Below, piece after piece: positions 8,287 to 19,004 of a stretch of DNA of 21,314 bases (its first letter is position 1; each line of letters starts with the position of its first letter). This DNA comes from Nemertoderma westbladi (taxonomy: Eukaryota > Xenacoelomorpha > Nemertodermatida > Nemertodermatidae). A model generated the notes under the pieces. The model ran no database searches. It saw only the letters and a program-made list of their open reading frames with translations, and had not been told where the DNA came from. The stretch lies in the NCBI GenBank assembly GCA_032718475.1, contig JAUCBJ010003815.1, positions 1 through 21,314 on the forward strand, written 5' to 3'. A program made the position numbers and the translations under genes.

Positions 8287-9645
8287 TTACCGGACAACTC
8301 CCAGTCTCTTTTCAATAAACATAAACGACCAACCGGGCGACCAACCTTGTTGAGTTTCAAAAACAATTCCAGGTTTCTTGAAGTTACGTCGCATGACGAC
8401 GAGTTCCACCGATCTCACTAAACCATCATCGGATATATGAGTCTCGATGATACAACCTGTCTGCCATCTCTTACGGGGAAGATCTGATTCCACAATGAGG
8501 ACCATGTCTCCAGCGCTGACATTTTCTTGCTGCGCAAACCACTTTGTTCGAAGTTGTAGTGTAGGAAGATAATATTTTTCGAAATGGTCAGCGAAACGAC
8601 GGGATAATAACTGCATAAGTTGCCAAGTTTGTCGGCAGTACTCGTCTCTGTCTGTTATTTCCGACTGCGGGAGCATGGCTACAGGTTTCTTTAGTAGGAA
8701 ATGCGCGGGTGTTAGCGCTTCTAGGGAGTCTGGACTCGATGAGACTGGCATAAGCGGTCTCACGTTGAGATAGGTGGCTATTTCCTCCATTAACGTCCAC
8801 TTACTGTGAACATCTACAATCATCTTGATTTGTATTTCAAGATTTCTAATCAGTATTGGAAACTTAGTGTCAAAGGACAATGGAGTATTGGTTAATCTCC
8901 CTCCGACACGTATTACCCCATCTATCATTGTGCTAGAAAAAGAATCCCTTAAGCGCATCTGTAGATTTCTCAACAACAGGAAATACTTTTCGGAATTCTC
9001 GTAACATTGCAGGAGTCTCAGTATCTGCTTGTTGGTATCATCATGTTCTTGGTAACTGATCTTCTCAGTTAGAAACTTATTGGGTAGCCGATAAGTGGGA
9101 AGGTCTTTGGTAGCATGGACCCTTTCAGCTACTACTGAAGTGGCATCATTAGCGATCTTAGTCCTAGAATAGTGATGATGGAAACATCGTTTTAAATACA
9201 CAATGGCTTTGCAAAGCCTATTCCAGGAGCTATAATGAGCCATCACTCTTTGGATGAGAGGAGAGAGTCCTTGTGAGACATCTGGTGTTCTAGATTTCCA
9301 ATCTCTTTCCCTTATTTCTATGACGGATTTATTTATGGTTCGAGTAACATCCATGGATTTGGGGTGATTAGGATCCACAGTGGCATCACCGGCGGTGTGT
9401 AGCACAGACAGATCTATCGCTGGCTTAAACAGCTTTGATTTACTCATCCGGGTTTTCGGTTTGACCTTTCCCGCTCCCTTGGCTTGTCTGATCTCCGCCG
9501 TGGTGAGATAAGGGGGCCATTCCTCCTCTTCTTTACTTAGGAAGTCGGGGCCACCTAACCAATCTGGAGTAACTATCAGTTCTTGAGGAGTTTCTCCTCT
9601 GGATGAGATGTTGGCTGGATTAATCGTCCCAAGGCAATGTCTCCA
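8287..9645 (-). pseudogene. pol: integrase region with core deleted, plus DUF5641-like C-terminus
   Basis: The frame opens upstream with the BEL/Pao hallmark NPANISSRG (about 9620-9590) and continues through the codon at 9447 to a TAA at 8287-8289. Counted from 9447, residues 60-195 are the connection before integrase (SPLIQRVMAHYSSW, GVIRVGGRL), residues 222-262 are the end of the integrase region (YLNVRPLMP, LEALTPAHFL), and residues 268-355 are DUF5641-like (CRQTWQLMQLLSRRF, TKWFAQQ, GDMVLIVESDLPRKRW). Between residues about 205 and 220 the zinc-binding domain and the DDE catalytic core normally found in this family are absent, yet the frame is open across the junction. Without them no integration activity is possible. 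Confidence 0.85.
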
Positions 9646-10500
9646 TTAATCTATATTAGTGCGACTGAGTATAATAGCTACTCTGTTGGTAACAAAGACA
9701 GTGAACTGACAGACTTCATTAGTGATATATTTCAGAACGAGTAATGCATCAGTCCAATAGACAGTTTTCTCTAGTGGATATTCGATCTGTTCCGTTATAT
9801 TCTGACCGATGGCTGTAGCGTATAGTGCCGCCTTTAACTCCGCTCTAGGAACCCGCAGTTTGTTGTTTATTAGGGCCTTGGAGGTGGCTAATGAAACTTT
9901 AATTCCATCGGGAGTTTCAACCCTAAGGTAGGCTACTATACCTATTTCAATATCACTGGCGTCTCCAAAAACATGGAGTTGATAGGAATACGTGGGGAGA
10001 ACGTGACCGAAATACGAGCGGGAAATCTTAAAGTTCTCGATAGATGGTAAAAAATCCTCCCACTTCATCCTCTTCTTTAGCAGTTCTCCCTGGAGTGGAT
10101 CATCCCAAGAGTGGTTTTCGAGCCACATTTGTTGTACCAAGCTCCGAGCAACTAGGATCACGGGGCTAATGAATCCCAATGGATAGAAGTAAGTGCTCAG
10201 AATACTCAGGCAAATCCGTTTAGTTCGAACAGGATTATCACGTTGTTTTAGTTTGAAAAATAAAATGTCTCTCTCCGTGTCCCATTTCAGTCCAAGGGTT
10301 TTAGTTTCGGGAAGATACTCCTTAATGAGGTCAAGATCTTTAACATCTCTATCTTCCACTAGGATCGATTCCAGGAACTCACGGGAGTTACTAGTGAATA
10401 TGGTTAGACGAAATCCACCTTGTTGTAAGCACTCTACCGTTCCCTTGGCAACATCGATTGCTTCTTCCACCGATGGGAGGGACTTTAGATTGTCATCCAT
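9646..10500 (-). pseudogene. pol: RT C-terminal part, A17-type region and RNase H
   Basis: The frame starts at the MDD of the second copy of the RT catalytic box (10500). Residues 10-115 are RT thumb and connection, with the family signature YPLGFISPV at 106-114 (Pfam Peptidase_A17 region of BEL/Pao). RNase H follows with acidic residues in the expected motifs: GDAS (D180), RAEL (E221) and YWTD (D251). The frame is cut at 9646, before the last RNase H motif and the join to the integrase part. In intact elements this part completes cDNA synthesis and degrades the RNA template. Confidence 0.88.
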
Positions 10501-10565
10501 ATAAATATCCCATTTGATGTTGTCTTTAGATTGTCATCCATATAAATATCCCGTTTGATGTTGTC
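10484..10565. repeat. 41-bp tandem duplication over the RT catalytic motif
   Basis: Two adjacent 41-base units, 10484-10524 and 10525-10565, differ by one base (CATTTG against CGTTTG). On the coding strand each carries the codons for IYMDDNL. Because 41 is not a multiple of three, the reading frame shifts between the copies. Confidence 0.95.
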
Positions 10566-11010
10566 AATAACCGCTTTAGAGAAGGCGTCTCTATTATCGT
10601 CGGCAGTGGTGCGCACTACCGAACAAGCGTTCGAGGGGCTCGATATGATCCCGAAAGCCTGGATTGTCATCCAGTACTCCATCAGTTTTCGGTTGAGGTC
10701 CCCTTCAGGCCACCACAGAAATCGTAGGCTATCTCGATCCCTAGCTAACGCTTTAACTTGTATAAACATGCCTTCAATGTCGGAGGCGAAGGCGATAGAA
10801 TATTGCCGTAGTCGTAATAATATTCCCAACAAAGATTGGAGTAAGTTGGGTCCCGGCAACAGTTCTGAGTTTAGGGTTTGTCCCATATAAAGGGCGGAGC
10901 CGTCGAACACTACCCGGACTTCGTTTGGTTTACCAGGCTTAGGAACGTAATGGTATGTCAAGTAATACGTTCTTTCGGTTATGGGTGTTTCTTCCGGTGT
11001 TGCTCCGCGT
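10485..11010 (-). pseudogene. pol: reverse transcriptase palm
   Basis: This frame carries the RT palm. Counted from 10961, RVVFDGSALY is at 16-25, motif A SDIEGMF at 60-66, the FLWWP box at 81-85, motif B region GIISSPSNAC at 104-113, and catalytic YMDD at 140-143. Coding continues upstream of 10961 to about 11010 in the same frame. Soon after YMDD the frame leaves the family's sequence because a 41-bp stretch including the catalytic codons is tandemly duplicated (10484-10565). No start codon is expected, since pol is part of a polyprotein. Confidence 0.88.
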
Positions 11011-11260
11011 ATCCTTTGTTGATGAATTTCTTTAGTTGCATCTTATACATCTCTTTGGCTCGATCGTTAGATGATAAGCGCCGATGTAATTGTGAGATTC
11101 TATTTTCAGCTAAAGGTCGGTTATTAACGAAGCTGGGTTCTCTTCGCCTAAAAGGCAGACCTATCTCGTAGCGACCCTCCTCTTTTAGATAACGAGTAGT
11201 CGTCTCCTGAATTTGTTTAGCTCTCTCTTCCACGACTGATAACGCTTTGCAGCTTCTTGA
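10979..11260 (-). pseudogene. pol: segment upstream of the RT palm
   Basis: The frame encodes the stretch that precedes the RT fingers in BEL/Pao elements. GRYEIGLPFRRREPSFVNNRPLAENRISQLHRRL matches the family pattern of a GRYEVGLLW-like box, an NNR box and a leucine-rich helix, here described at 11175-11080; the GYA box follows near 11010. Frameshifts join it poorly to both neighbours, at about 11245 and about 11000. Confidence 0.75.
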
Positions 11261-11779
11261 GTAAAGAATCGTACCGCGTGTTTATCACGTATCTTATCAT
11301 TGTATCGCTCTACCACCTTATTGAGTTCATCGTCGTAAGTCGATAGTCCGTTGTTTTGACAGATGAGGTTGCACAAATTGACTTGGTTTGTCCAAGTTTG
11401 ATTCTCTGTGAGGAGTTCAATGGTATTATCCTCATCGTATAGAGTCTGGATGTCGTCGTTGTCTGAGGAGCATAAAGTTTCCTCAGCTAGGATTTCCTCT
11501 TCGTTCACTGTTTCTTCACACTCACTTACCTGGTGGACTTGCTCTCCCTTCAACCTCCCTTGCAAAGTCCTGTGGGAAGGTCCCGTGAAATACCAACCTA
11601 CTCTCATTTTTCCCACGTAAGTTTGTAATGGTAGCGGTCGAGCAGGAGGTAGCGGTCTATAGTTTTGAGCGCCTCATGCGCGTTCTGACCAAGCAGTATC
11701 TGTACCCCTGGGTAATCTGTTCTGAATCTAGGGATGTTGTATTGCTGGGTAAAATGGTTTTCATCCCAGTTGTAAGGCT
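11185..11779 (-). pseudogene. pol: protease-to-RT linker, frameshifted
   Basis: Two frames cover this region. The first (about 11785-11619) continues the protease fold with a GVQILLGQNAHEAL stretch, like the late V-x-LLG motif of retropepsins. The second (11616-11185) runs from YFTGP through an acidic stretch (SECEETVNEEEILAEE) to TWTNQVNLCNLICQNNGL and a helix. The switch lies in an A run near 11615. The general layout of aspartic protease then an acidic linker then RT fits BEL/Pao. Confidence 0.65.
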
Positions 11780-12028
11780 CTACTTGGCTAGTAGCAAGTT
11801 CTTTATTTCCACCATTTTAACTGACCTTACACTGTTCTCACCTAGTTCATCTTGGGGGGTGGACAACGATCCTATATAAAAGTCTGTGGATACAGTAGAT
11901 TTCCAAACCTGCATAATCCCGGAAAGGTTCAGTTTGGTTCGGAACCTTGGTTGACCAGCAAAGATATCTTCGGCCAGATCCTTATCGATGAAGGTGCCTG
12001 TACTACCGGAATCAAGGAGGGCATTCAC
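11780..12028 (-). pseudogene. pol: aspartic protease, N-terminal part
   Basis: LLDSGSTGTFID near the start of the frame (about 12016-11984) is the active-site loop of a retropepsin-like aspartic protease, with DSG as the catalytic triad, as in the DUF1758 protease of BEL/Pao. The frame ends in TAG at 11780-11782, with family sequence continuing in another frame. At 12028 it meets the end of gag, where the frame is shifted. The protease would cut the Gag-Pol polyprotein. Confidence 0.8.
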
Positions 12029-15000
12029 TATAAAGCTCTTACCTTGTCTCCATGTACTCTAAGTTGCACCACTGGGAACTCTCGGATGCTGACAGATGGG
12101 GTCGAAACCTTCCATGAAAGCTGTCGATCCGGAATGGATAGTCGGGGTTCCTCTCCATCCATCTCTGTCTCATAAGTAAGGGCTCGATATACGGCTGTGT
12201 TGATCATATAACAAGATTCATTTTCATCAGAAAACTCATCCGTATAGAATCCTTCCATCTCCGAACTATGGTCAGTGTCATTCACATCACTGAACTGTAC
12301 GTATAGTTCGGGTTCACTAACCGGTACCTTATCAAACTCAGTGTGCAGTAAGATATGATGTTTCGCTCCACACTTAGCACACCTCACGTCTGCGTAACAG
12401 GTTTTCCTTTGATGTCCTCTCCTGAGGCAATTGTAACATAACCTTTTGTCCCACATGACACTGCGTCTGTCCTTCAATTCTTTCTTCAAGAATTCCTCAC
12501 ACCCACTCAAGAGATGTGGCCCTTCGCACAATACACACTTAGGTTTGATGTTACTTACCTTAACTTGCATTGTATTTTGTATGCTAGCTCTTTCTTCGGG
12601 CTTCCTACCAGGAATTCTCTTGGGAGACGTAGGGGGAGTTTTTAACTGTTCTCCCTTGCCACTAGTTCGCACCTAGGGTTTACTTACGTCTTTCTTGACT
12701 TTATTTGTGTAATAAGATCTTTCAGTGTCTTTGCCACTATTTTCGTCATAAGACGTTTGACTTTCATAATCCGTATAACACACTGGTGTTACCTTTCTCC
12801 TAGTAACGGGTTTTTCACTTACCTTGGTTTCCGGAGTCTTCTCTCTAGACTATTTTATGAGCTGTAATCTTACCTCTCCATTTAAGAACGACATAAGGTC
12901 CGCCATGGTTGGATCTCTATGTTGTTGGTCCATCAAGTAGAGAACCTTTTTGTCCCAACGAGTACCTACACCGCCCTTTGGCAAAGTTGATGCCACGGCT
13001 CCTACAACCATAGAACTCTGGTATTCATGAGACTTACCCAACCAGTCTAACTGTCTACAGATCTCCTGAATCTCATCGGAAAACTCTATAATCCCGCTGC
13101 TAAGAAACTTTCTGGGCGCTACTAATTTCGCATACAGATATCTAGCTATGTTAGTCCTATTACCATACCTGATGTTAAGTGTATCCCAAACTTGTCTCAA
13201 TCCGTCCGGATGTCCAATAAACTTTAACGCCATTAACTTGGGAGGTCCTTCCAAGCCCTCGATGACGAATCGTAGTTTCTCTCCGCTGGATAGTACGGAG
13301 TTTTGTATGTCATCTTTATAATATTCATTAAAAGGTAACCATTTCATCTCATCTCCATTAAACTTGACTACCTCTCCCACCTTTACAGCTTGACGGGCTT
13401 CTGTTCTAGCCATCTGAAGTGTGAAACTTTCTTGAGCCATCGTACTATTTAATATCGAATTATCGGTATATAAATTTCTCGGATTATTATCAGATCGGTA
13501 TGGGATATCATTATCGACAGGCTTATTAATACTCTTAATAGGGTTTACTATAGGAGTTTCTACTTAACTAGCAGTATAGATGCGTGTAGGCTCCACACCT
13601 TGCACATGAAATACTTCAGACCTAACGGGCTGACACATTGTTACAGAGGGTGGTGGTATACCCATTTGTATATTTACTAATTTATCGCGTTCGAGAGCGA
13701 TATGTTGCTGTACTTCTTGCAGCTCTTATTTACTCTCTCTTTCTGTTCCCTTTAACAATTGAACAATCCCTTCCAATTCTCGGACTTGTTTAGAGGAGCG
13801 GGTTTTATTTACCTCTAATTGCCCGAGCAGCGCCTCCATCTCTTGTCATCCTTCCTCCATCCACTCGACCGCGGGTGCGGGAGCCGCCAACATGGTAGCT
13901 GGATGGCACATCGGGATGACAGGGGACAATTCTGTTATTGGATTCTGCTCGGTGTCAATATCAGTCAGAGATTCTGGCAGTTGTCTACTGGATAAGGGAA
14001 GTTTGGTACTATGCAAAGGGAATTTAGAGTTGGGTTTGGGGAGCAAAGGGGTCTCCATTAAAGGAGTAGCTTTGCTAACAGGCCTAATTATTTCTGGCTC
14101 ATCTACTATAGTAGGGAGCTTTTCTACTCTTATAAGTTGGGTTGTTGACTCCCTATTTCTTAAGTCTACATTTGCTAATTCCCTTCTCACCGTGTGGGGT
14201 AAGTTAGGCAACTTAACTCCTAGGGGCGCTCTTCTACGTCCGTTTGAATGGGATTTGTTACCTCTATGCTCGGAATCAGTAGTAGTACCTTCATCTGAGG
14301 AGGTAAATCCATATCTTCTGGGAGTAGATCGACTCAGTAGTTGCATCTGAGTGGCTGCCCTTTTTTTACTTAAGTAGTCTTGTCTCGCCTGAATGCTCTC
14401 TAACTTTAGATGTACCTTTGCTTCAGCTGCTCTCCTTTCAGCTTCTACTGTGGCAGCTTTACGTTCTACTTCTGCCGCTGCCGCCTTTCGGTCAACTTCC
14501 GCAGCTGCCGCTGCCACTGCCGCTGCTGCTTTTCGATTAACTTCCGCCGCAGCCGCTGCCACTTTTCTATCAATTTCTGCCGCTGCAGCTTTTAATTCGG
14601 CCTCAGCGGTTGCAGCTTTTTTCCGGTCTTCTATTAATCCTTTCTTTATTTGTTCCTCTTTGTCCATCTCGATGAGAATGCTTTCATCAAATTTAGCCTT
14701 CTCCGTCGCTAACATCTCTGCATCTAAGGAGTCCAAAATGAATTTGGCAGCTTCACTATTTGGGTGAAGTCCAGCTAGGCGTCTCCTTAGCTCGTTGTCA
14801 CCTATAAATCGTTGATAATCCGACAGATAGATGTCAATAGCGTCCTTCTTCTGAGGTTTTTCGGATACCTCCTCGCTTTCTACATGGGAGAAGATTGCAT
14901 CTGTTGATTCTCCGTAGGCTAGTCTTTCCGTTAATTGAGCCTTCCATTGGGTTGCTCCCTGGACTTTAACATTCACTCGTTGGAACCAAGTTCTTACTGC

Positions 15001-15794
15001 CACCTGCAGTGATGTATCTTGACTTCTCTTCAGGGCCTCTTCAAAAGCTGAAAGGATTAATCTGACCCTTAATATCTGTTGTCTCACTTGGTAAAGCAGT
15101 TCTCCCTGCTCTTGAGGTTCCTGTTGTCGTTGGAATAACTGTGCTTCTATTCGTCCCAAGGAGTTGAAGAATCCCTGGACATATTCGGCTGCTGACCTCT
15201 TCCATACAGCGGGATCTTAGGTGTCTCTAACTACGCCCATTTGATATAAGTCTTCCCAGGCAGCTTCCGATAAGTTAAACGGGAGTCCGGGTCCGGGGAA
15301 GTTCCATTGAGTCTCCACAATAGACCTTAATTCTTCCAGCGGGCATCCGGCGTAACTGTCCCTGGTCGATCTCTTATTTCTCATCCAGTCTGCTTGATGT
15401 TCTTCTACGGCTATAAGCACTCTAGTGAGCATTGCCTCAGGAAGAATCAATAATGGGTCAGGGTAAACCCTTCTTCCATCTTTGATCCGATCTCGGGCGT
15501 TAACTCTTCGGTGTCGGAACTAGAGTTACTGCTTAGTTGAGAAATAACTTCTCGGTTCGGGTGCTGTTGCTGTTTTACAGCCATTGCTTGGTCTCACTTA
15601 ACTTGAGCCCTAGCGCCTATAATAGACCTATGGTGCTTCACTAACCTAGGGTCCGACACAACTACTGTAGGGATGGCTTTTCTTACAGTAGGAGGGGACT
15701 TAGACTTTGGTCGGGGCCTTTCTGTACTTTGATCTGGGTCACAGATCGTCTGTTCCAAGAGACTATCTGACATTATTTGTTTTGTGTCAGACAT
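12028..15794 (-). pseudogene. gag with long coiled-coil N-terminal extension, broken
   Basis: Gag begins at ATG 15794. After an in-frame TGA (15594-15596) and one frameshift near 15470, a single frame runs from about 15528 to 12028 with stops at 15217, 13846, 13726, 13564, 12850 and 12673 (first base of each on the plus strand). Regions in order: a Ser/Pro-rich N-terminus; a helical stretch (15450-14650); an alanine-rich coiled coil with repeated AAAEVDRK-like units (about 14622-14409); a Pro/Ser-rich linker; the DUF1759-like capsid region (13440-12850; GEVVKFNGDEMKWLPF, LRQVWDTLNIRYGN); and three Cys/His motifs (12537-12342: CVLC..H....C, CYNC....H....C, CAKC...HH), the usual BEL/Pao nucleocapsid array. 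The N-terminal extension of about 780 codons is unusually long for this family. Confidence 0.85.
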
Positions 15795-17481
15795 AATTTG
15801 TTTACAGTTGAATGCCTATCACAATAATAACAATTAAAGTAAGTCTAGGGGAAATCAGTATTAACTGTCAGTCTCGTAGTTACCAATATTGTTACTCAAT
15901 GTAACGTGGTATATATCGAGAGTTAGAATACCGGTATACACCTATAGTATATATAACAGTATTACTACAAATTAGGATAGTCACAGAATGCCGGTATATA
16001 AGTTTAGCCTAAGTTATACAAATATATAATAAGCTTACTGTAAACACCGATAATGTCAATAATTGAACAATAACTGATATTAAGACCTAATTGATATATA
16101 ACAGGCCTATTAATTTATAAATCTGATTGAGTTAATTTATAAATATATATATATATACACCCATGATGGGTTTGTCAATATTTGAAATAAAAGTTATTTT
16201 TTCTGAGTAAGAAGTCACTACACAGAGGTTGGACGCTCTCAGTGGAGTGCTACTTGTTAGACACTAAATACTGATAGTTCTAGTTAACTAAGTTACATAT
16301 CACTACGTAATAGGTTTGAGATTACACAATCTCTAAATAAACAATAAACAAGTTACACGTACAATTTTTAGGGTAATTTAACAAGAATTTTACGAACCAG
16401 ACTAACAAGGAGTTAGAATTTCTGGTTCTTACAGACTGACAGGGAATTATGGAATTTTGAAACCAATAAAGTAGTATTCAGTACGTTGTGCTGTCCAGAT
16501 AAGGAAATGCCACCATCTGATGGCTTATAGTCTACACTATAAGCACTACGTACCCGGAGTGTCCTATACCTAGAGATTAATTATCGAAGCCTATAGCTAA
16601 CGGACCTATTAACCATGTTACAACACAAATATACTGCGTACGCACTAAATTACTTTCAGGAAAGCACTGTACTCTATTCCCTAGATTAGGTACTAGCACT
16701 TATACAACATATAACTTGCAGTTAAATATACGTGAACAGCCAAAAGAACCACGGTATCTGCTGGAGTGACTGGAGTACTAAATCACCAGTCTGTCCTACG
16801 CCAAGCAGTCCTGAAGTAGTACCGGGGTTAATTTAACTATAACGGTATGCATAACAAGCATAATTACTGTAAGGAATAAACTTGGGGACATGAATGTTGT
16901 AAATTACTTGCATAAACTCTGAATAATAAATATTACGCTACCCGTACAGACTATTCAAATAAAACACAGACCAAATGCTGGCAGACCACCGTCAAGCCTA
17001 AATAAACCACAGTTATTATGCAGTCTCCGAAATGATTAGTTAGTAAGCGTTCTAGACTACGTAGTACGACTTATTCTTTCGTGGAGGATTTACCTTACAG
17101 CACTGGATGCCTCCACTTCCTAACTAGCACTTTATCGGACCAAGCACCCTACCTACACTGTAATTGCCTCAGACCTAACAACAGTCAGACAACAATCCGG
17201 CCTACAAGTTACTTTTACAATCTGAGCAGGCTTATACACGCTTCTGCTCAATATTACACTTACAGAATAGATAAGCCAACAGAAATAAGTAAAATCTCTA
17301 ATAAAAAACCAGGGCTGCAGTCCCCGATTAAATATTAGGACCTACCGGTATCTAATTATCACAATCGAAGTAATACTGCTGTAAGTACCGGTTCGGGTCA
17401 ACTAGGCCTACAGTTTACCGTCCGACCGGTACGTTTGGGTTTTATTGCCTACTGAGCAATAAAAGAAACAAAATCTATTAA
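15795..17481 (-). other. Leader between 5' LTR and gag
   Basis: About 1.7 kb with no supported gene. It is A/T-rich with a TA run at about 16143-16157 and several scattered ACCGGTA words (15932, 15990, 17342, 17389, 17425). A plus-strand open frame at 17081-17338 has no recognisable features. Directly inside the LTR the minus strand reads TTAATAGATTTTG, and I see no primer-binding site complementary to a common tRNA 3' end; it may be mutated. Confidence 0.5.
16143..16157. repeat. (TA)n microsatellite
   Basis: A short run of alternating T and A within the leader of the retroelement. Confidence 0.7.
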
Positions 17482-17842
17482 TGTTCGCGCTTTTAGACCT
17501 TTAACAGTTTAACCTGCTAATTTAAGTGTCTCTTTCTTGTAATCGACTATTGCCCTTGCTAATTAACATCTGTTGAAACGAGTCTAGTGCGCGGCGTGTG
17601 ACCCACTGTGTGGGAGACTGGATTCGGGTCTAGAGAAAGTTATTGCAGTGTAGGCTACTTTGTATCATTCGATTGATCGCTACTATATAATCGCTGACAA
17701 CTATATTTACTTTCGGGGAAATATCCACAGTTCCTTTGCTGCTTTGGGACGTGGCGCTTTAAGCATCAAACAGAGTTATGACTTACACTAATCACAACTG
17801 GAGGCTATAGTGTATCGCAAACAGCGCATTCTTTAGGAATGC

Positions 17843-17848
17843 TTTATT
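17843..17848 (-). terminator. AATAAA polyadenylation signal in the 5' LTR
   Basis: Same signal and context as at 3177-3182 in the other LTR. If the element lies in a host intron, this sense-strand signal could end host transcripts. Confidence 0.45.
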
Positions 17849-17914
17849 AACCTTCACACGACTTCACACTAATTCACACTTGCCACTGATTTGCCGACTG
17901 TCACTGATTTTGAT

Positions 17915-17923
17915 CATATATAA
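17915..17923 (-). promoter_or_regulatory. TATA-like box in the 5' LTR
   Basis: The minus strand reads TTATATATG, conserved with 3251-3260 together with more than 20 flanking bases (AAGGAGGATTGCAACTGACATACG on the plus side is nearly unchanged). It is the best candidate core promoter of the element. Confidence 0.4.
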
Positions 17924-18543
17924 GGAGGATTGCAACTGACATACGCAGGGATTATGAAATAGCATTTAATTCCTACAAAAACCACTATAATTTGAGTCGC
18001 AATTGCTACTGGTACACCCTTCTGCTTACCTCAGTAATCAATAAAGTTGAGGGGTTTACGATTATTTATCAGTATTCTCCAAATATAACATCCATTAATT
18101 TAAACAGCAATTAACAACAATATAAAAACAGTATTAAAGCAGTGCGGTGAAAAGAGTCAGTAAGCGTTGTAAGTTTGTGCAGTGTTATGATGTGAAACAA
18201 GTTAATAGATTTGCGTTCTTATGACTCTAGCCATCTGATGTTCTGGGCAAAGTCTGAAACATTAGAACTTCTGACTGAATCGAGAATGAATTAGGATTCT
18301 CGGAAAAAAGGTGGCGCATGCGCCATTTTCCATAGGCCGCTATGAACGGGGCCGGGGAGATTGTACTGATTGGCTGAAATATGTCAAATAAAGAAATTTC
18401 CACACACAAAGAAACAGCTGGCAGATTTCGTCATCTCAGTCCTGTAATTCCTGACAGATGCGTAGCTGAACAATTCTAAGCCCTTTTTAGAGTGTTTAGC
18501 GCATTGCGTAAAATGACTTGTTATGTCCGCAAAAGCTTTTACA

Positions 18544-18548
18544 ATAAA
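18544..18548. other. Candidate target-site duplication ATAAA
   Basis: The five bases outside the complete LTR are ATAAA. The inverted LTR end at 250 is followed by TTTAT, its reverse complement. BEL/Pao elements usually duplicate 4-6 bp. In AT-rich DNA a chance match is possible. Confidence 0.45.
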
Positions 18549-19004
18549 CGAAATTAAATAGTACGGGTTGCAGTTCCTTTTTAGGGAATAATCAGCCCTA
18601 AAACTTCTTCCTACTTCGGTCGCTTCTCCCCTAGAGAGGGATTCATTTTGATTGTATCGAAAGTTCCCCCATATTCTGCCTGAAGTTTTTTTCTCAGAAA
18701 TAACAAATTTGGCGTTTGGGATGTTTTAAAAATGAGGCGTTGAAATATGCCGCCATTTCAATCTCGAAATACAAAAATAATAAAATGTTGTGCAAAATCA
18801 CCAACCCAACACGCCACCCTATTCATATATAGTTTAAATGAAATGATGCACATAATATTAGATTACACAGCTCAATGAAGTGTAAAATGGTGCCCTATAT
18901 ATATCTGTGATGCGATACAAGTGGAGCGAAACTAACCAATTACATTCTAATTGTATATTCATAAGAAGAGTTCCCCTCCGAAAGGTACCATTATGTGTAA
19001 TATG
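18549..19004. other. Intergenic or intronic, nothing recognised
   Basis: No ORF, repeat or RNA gene is visible. A check of the minus strand for a second exon of the claudin-like gene found nothing convincing. Confidence 0.5.

Larger units (their letters stand above)
3001..18543 (-). mobile_element. Large BEL/Pao-type LTR retrotransposon, defective
   Basis: Two direct LTR copies (3001-3886 and 17482-18543) flank minus-strand gag, protease, RT, RNase H and integrase remnants in the order and with the motifs of BEL/Pao: DUF1759-like gag, triple zinc-knuckle region, DSGS protease, YMDD reverse transcriptase, A17-type region (YPLGFISPV) and a C-terminal DUF5641-like domain. At about 15.5 kb it is much larger than the usual 5-10 kb, owing to a 1.7-kb leader, a long N-terminal gag extension and 4.4 kb after pol containing two further reading frames. 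A purine tract (GGGAGCGG on the minus strand) touches the 3' LTR. The LTRs differ at very roughly one base in ten, so the insertion is old. Every coding region is broken. Confidence 0.85.
17482..18543 (-). repeat. 5' LTR, complete (1062 bp)
   Basis: The plus strand starts TGTTCGCGC and ends TTTTACA, the canonical TG...CA. Bases 17660-18543 match 3001-3886 and 17482-17731 match the reverse complement of 1-250, so both ends are defined by independent copies. The outer flank is ATAAA (18544-18548). Minus-strand ORFs within it are not conserved between LTR copies and are ignored. Confidence 0.92.

Noticed and set aside
14393-14767. Plus-strand Ala/Ser-rich ORF
   Set aside because: It is the antisense shadow of the GCN-rich coiled-coil repeat of gag.
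12028-15794. Alternative genetic code explaining the in-frame stops
   Set aside because: All three stop codons occur, pol is frameshifted as well and the integrase core is missing, so ordinary decay explains it.
17081-17338. Plus-strand 85-residue ORF in the leader
   Set aside because: No family features, no neighbours in the same direction and it is antisense to the element; its length is expected by chance.
17462-17481. Primer-binding site next to the 5' LTR
   Set aside because: The sequence after the LTR end does not resemble the complement of a tRNA 3' end starting TGG; not supported.
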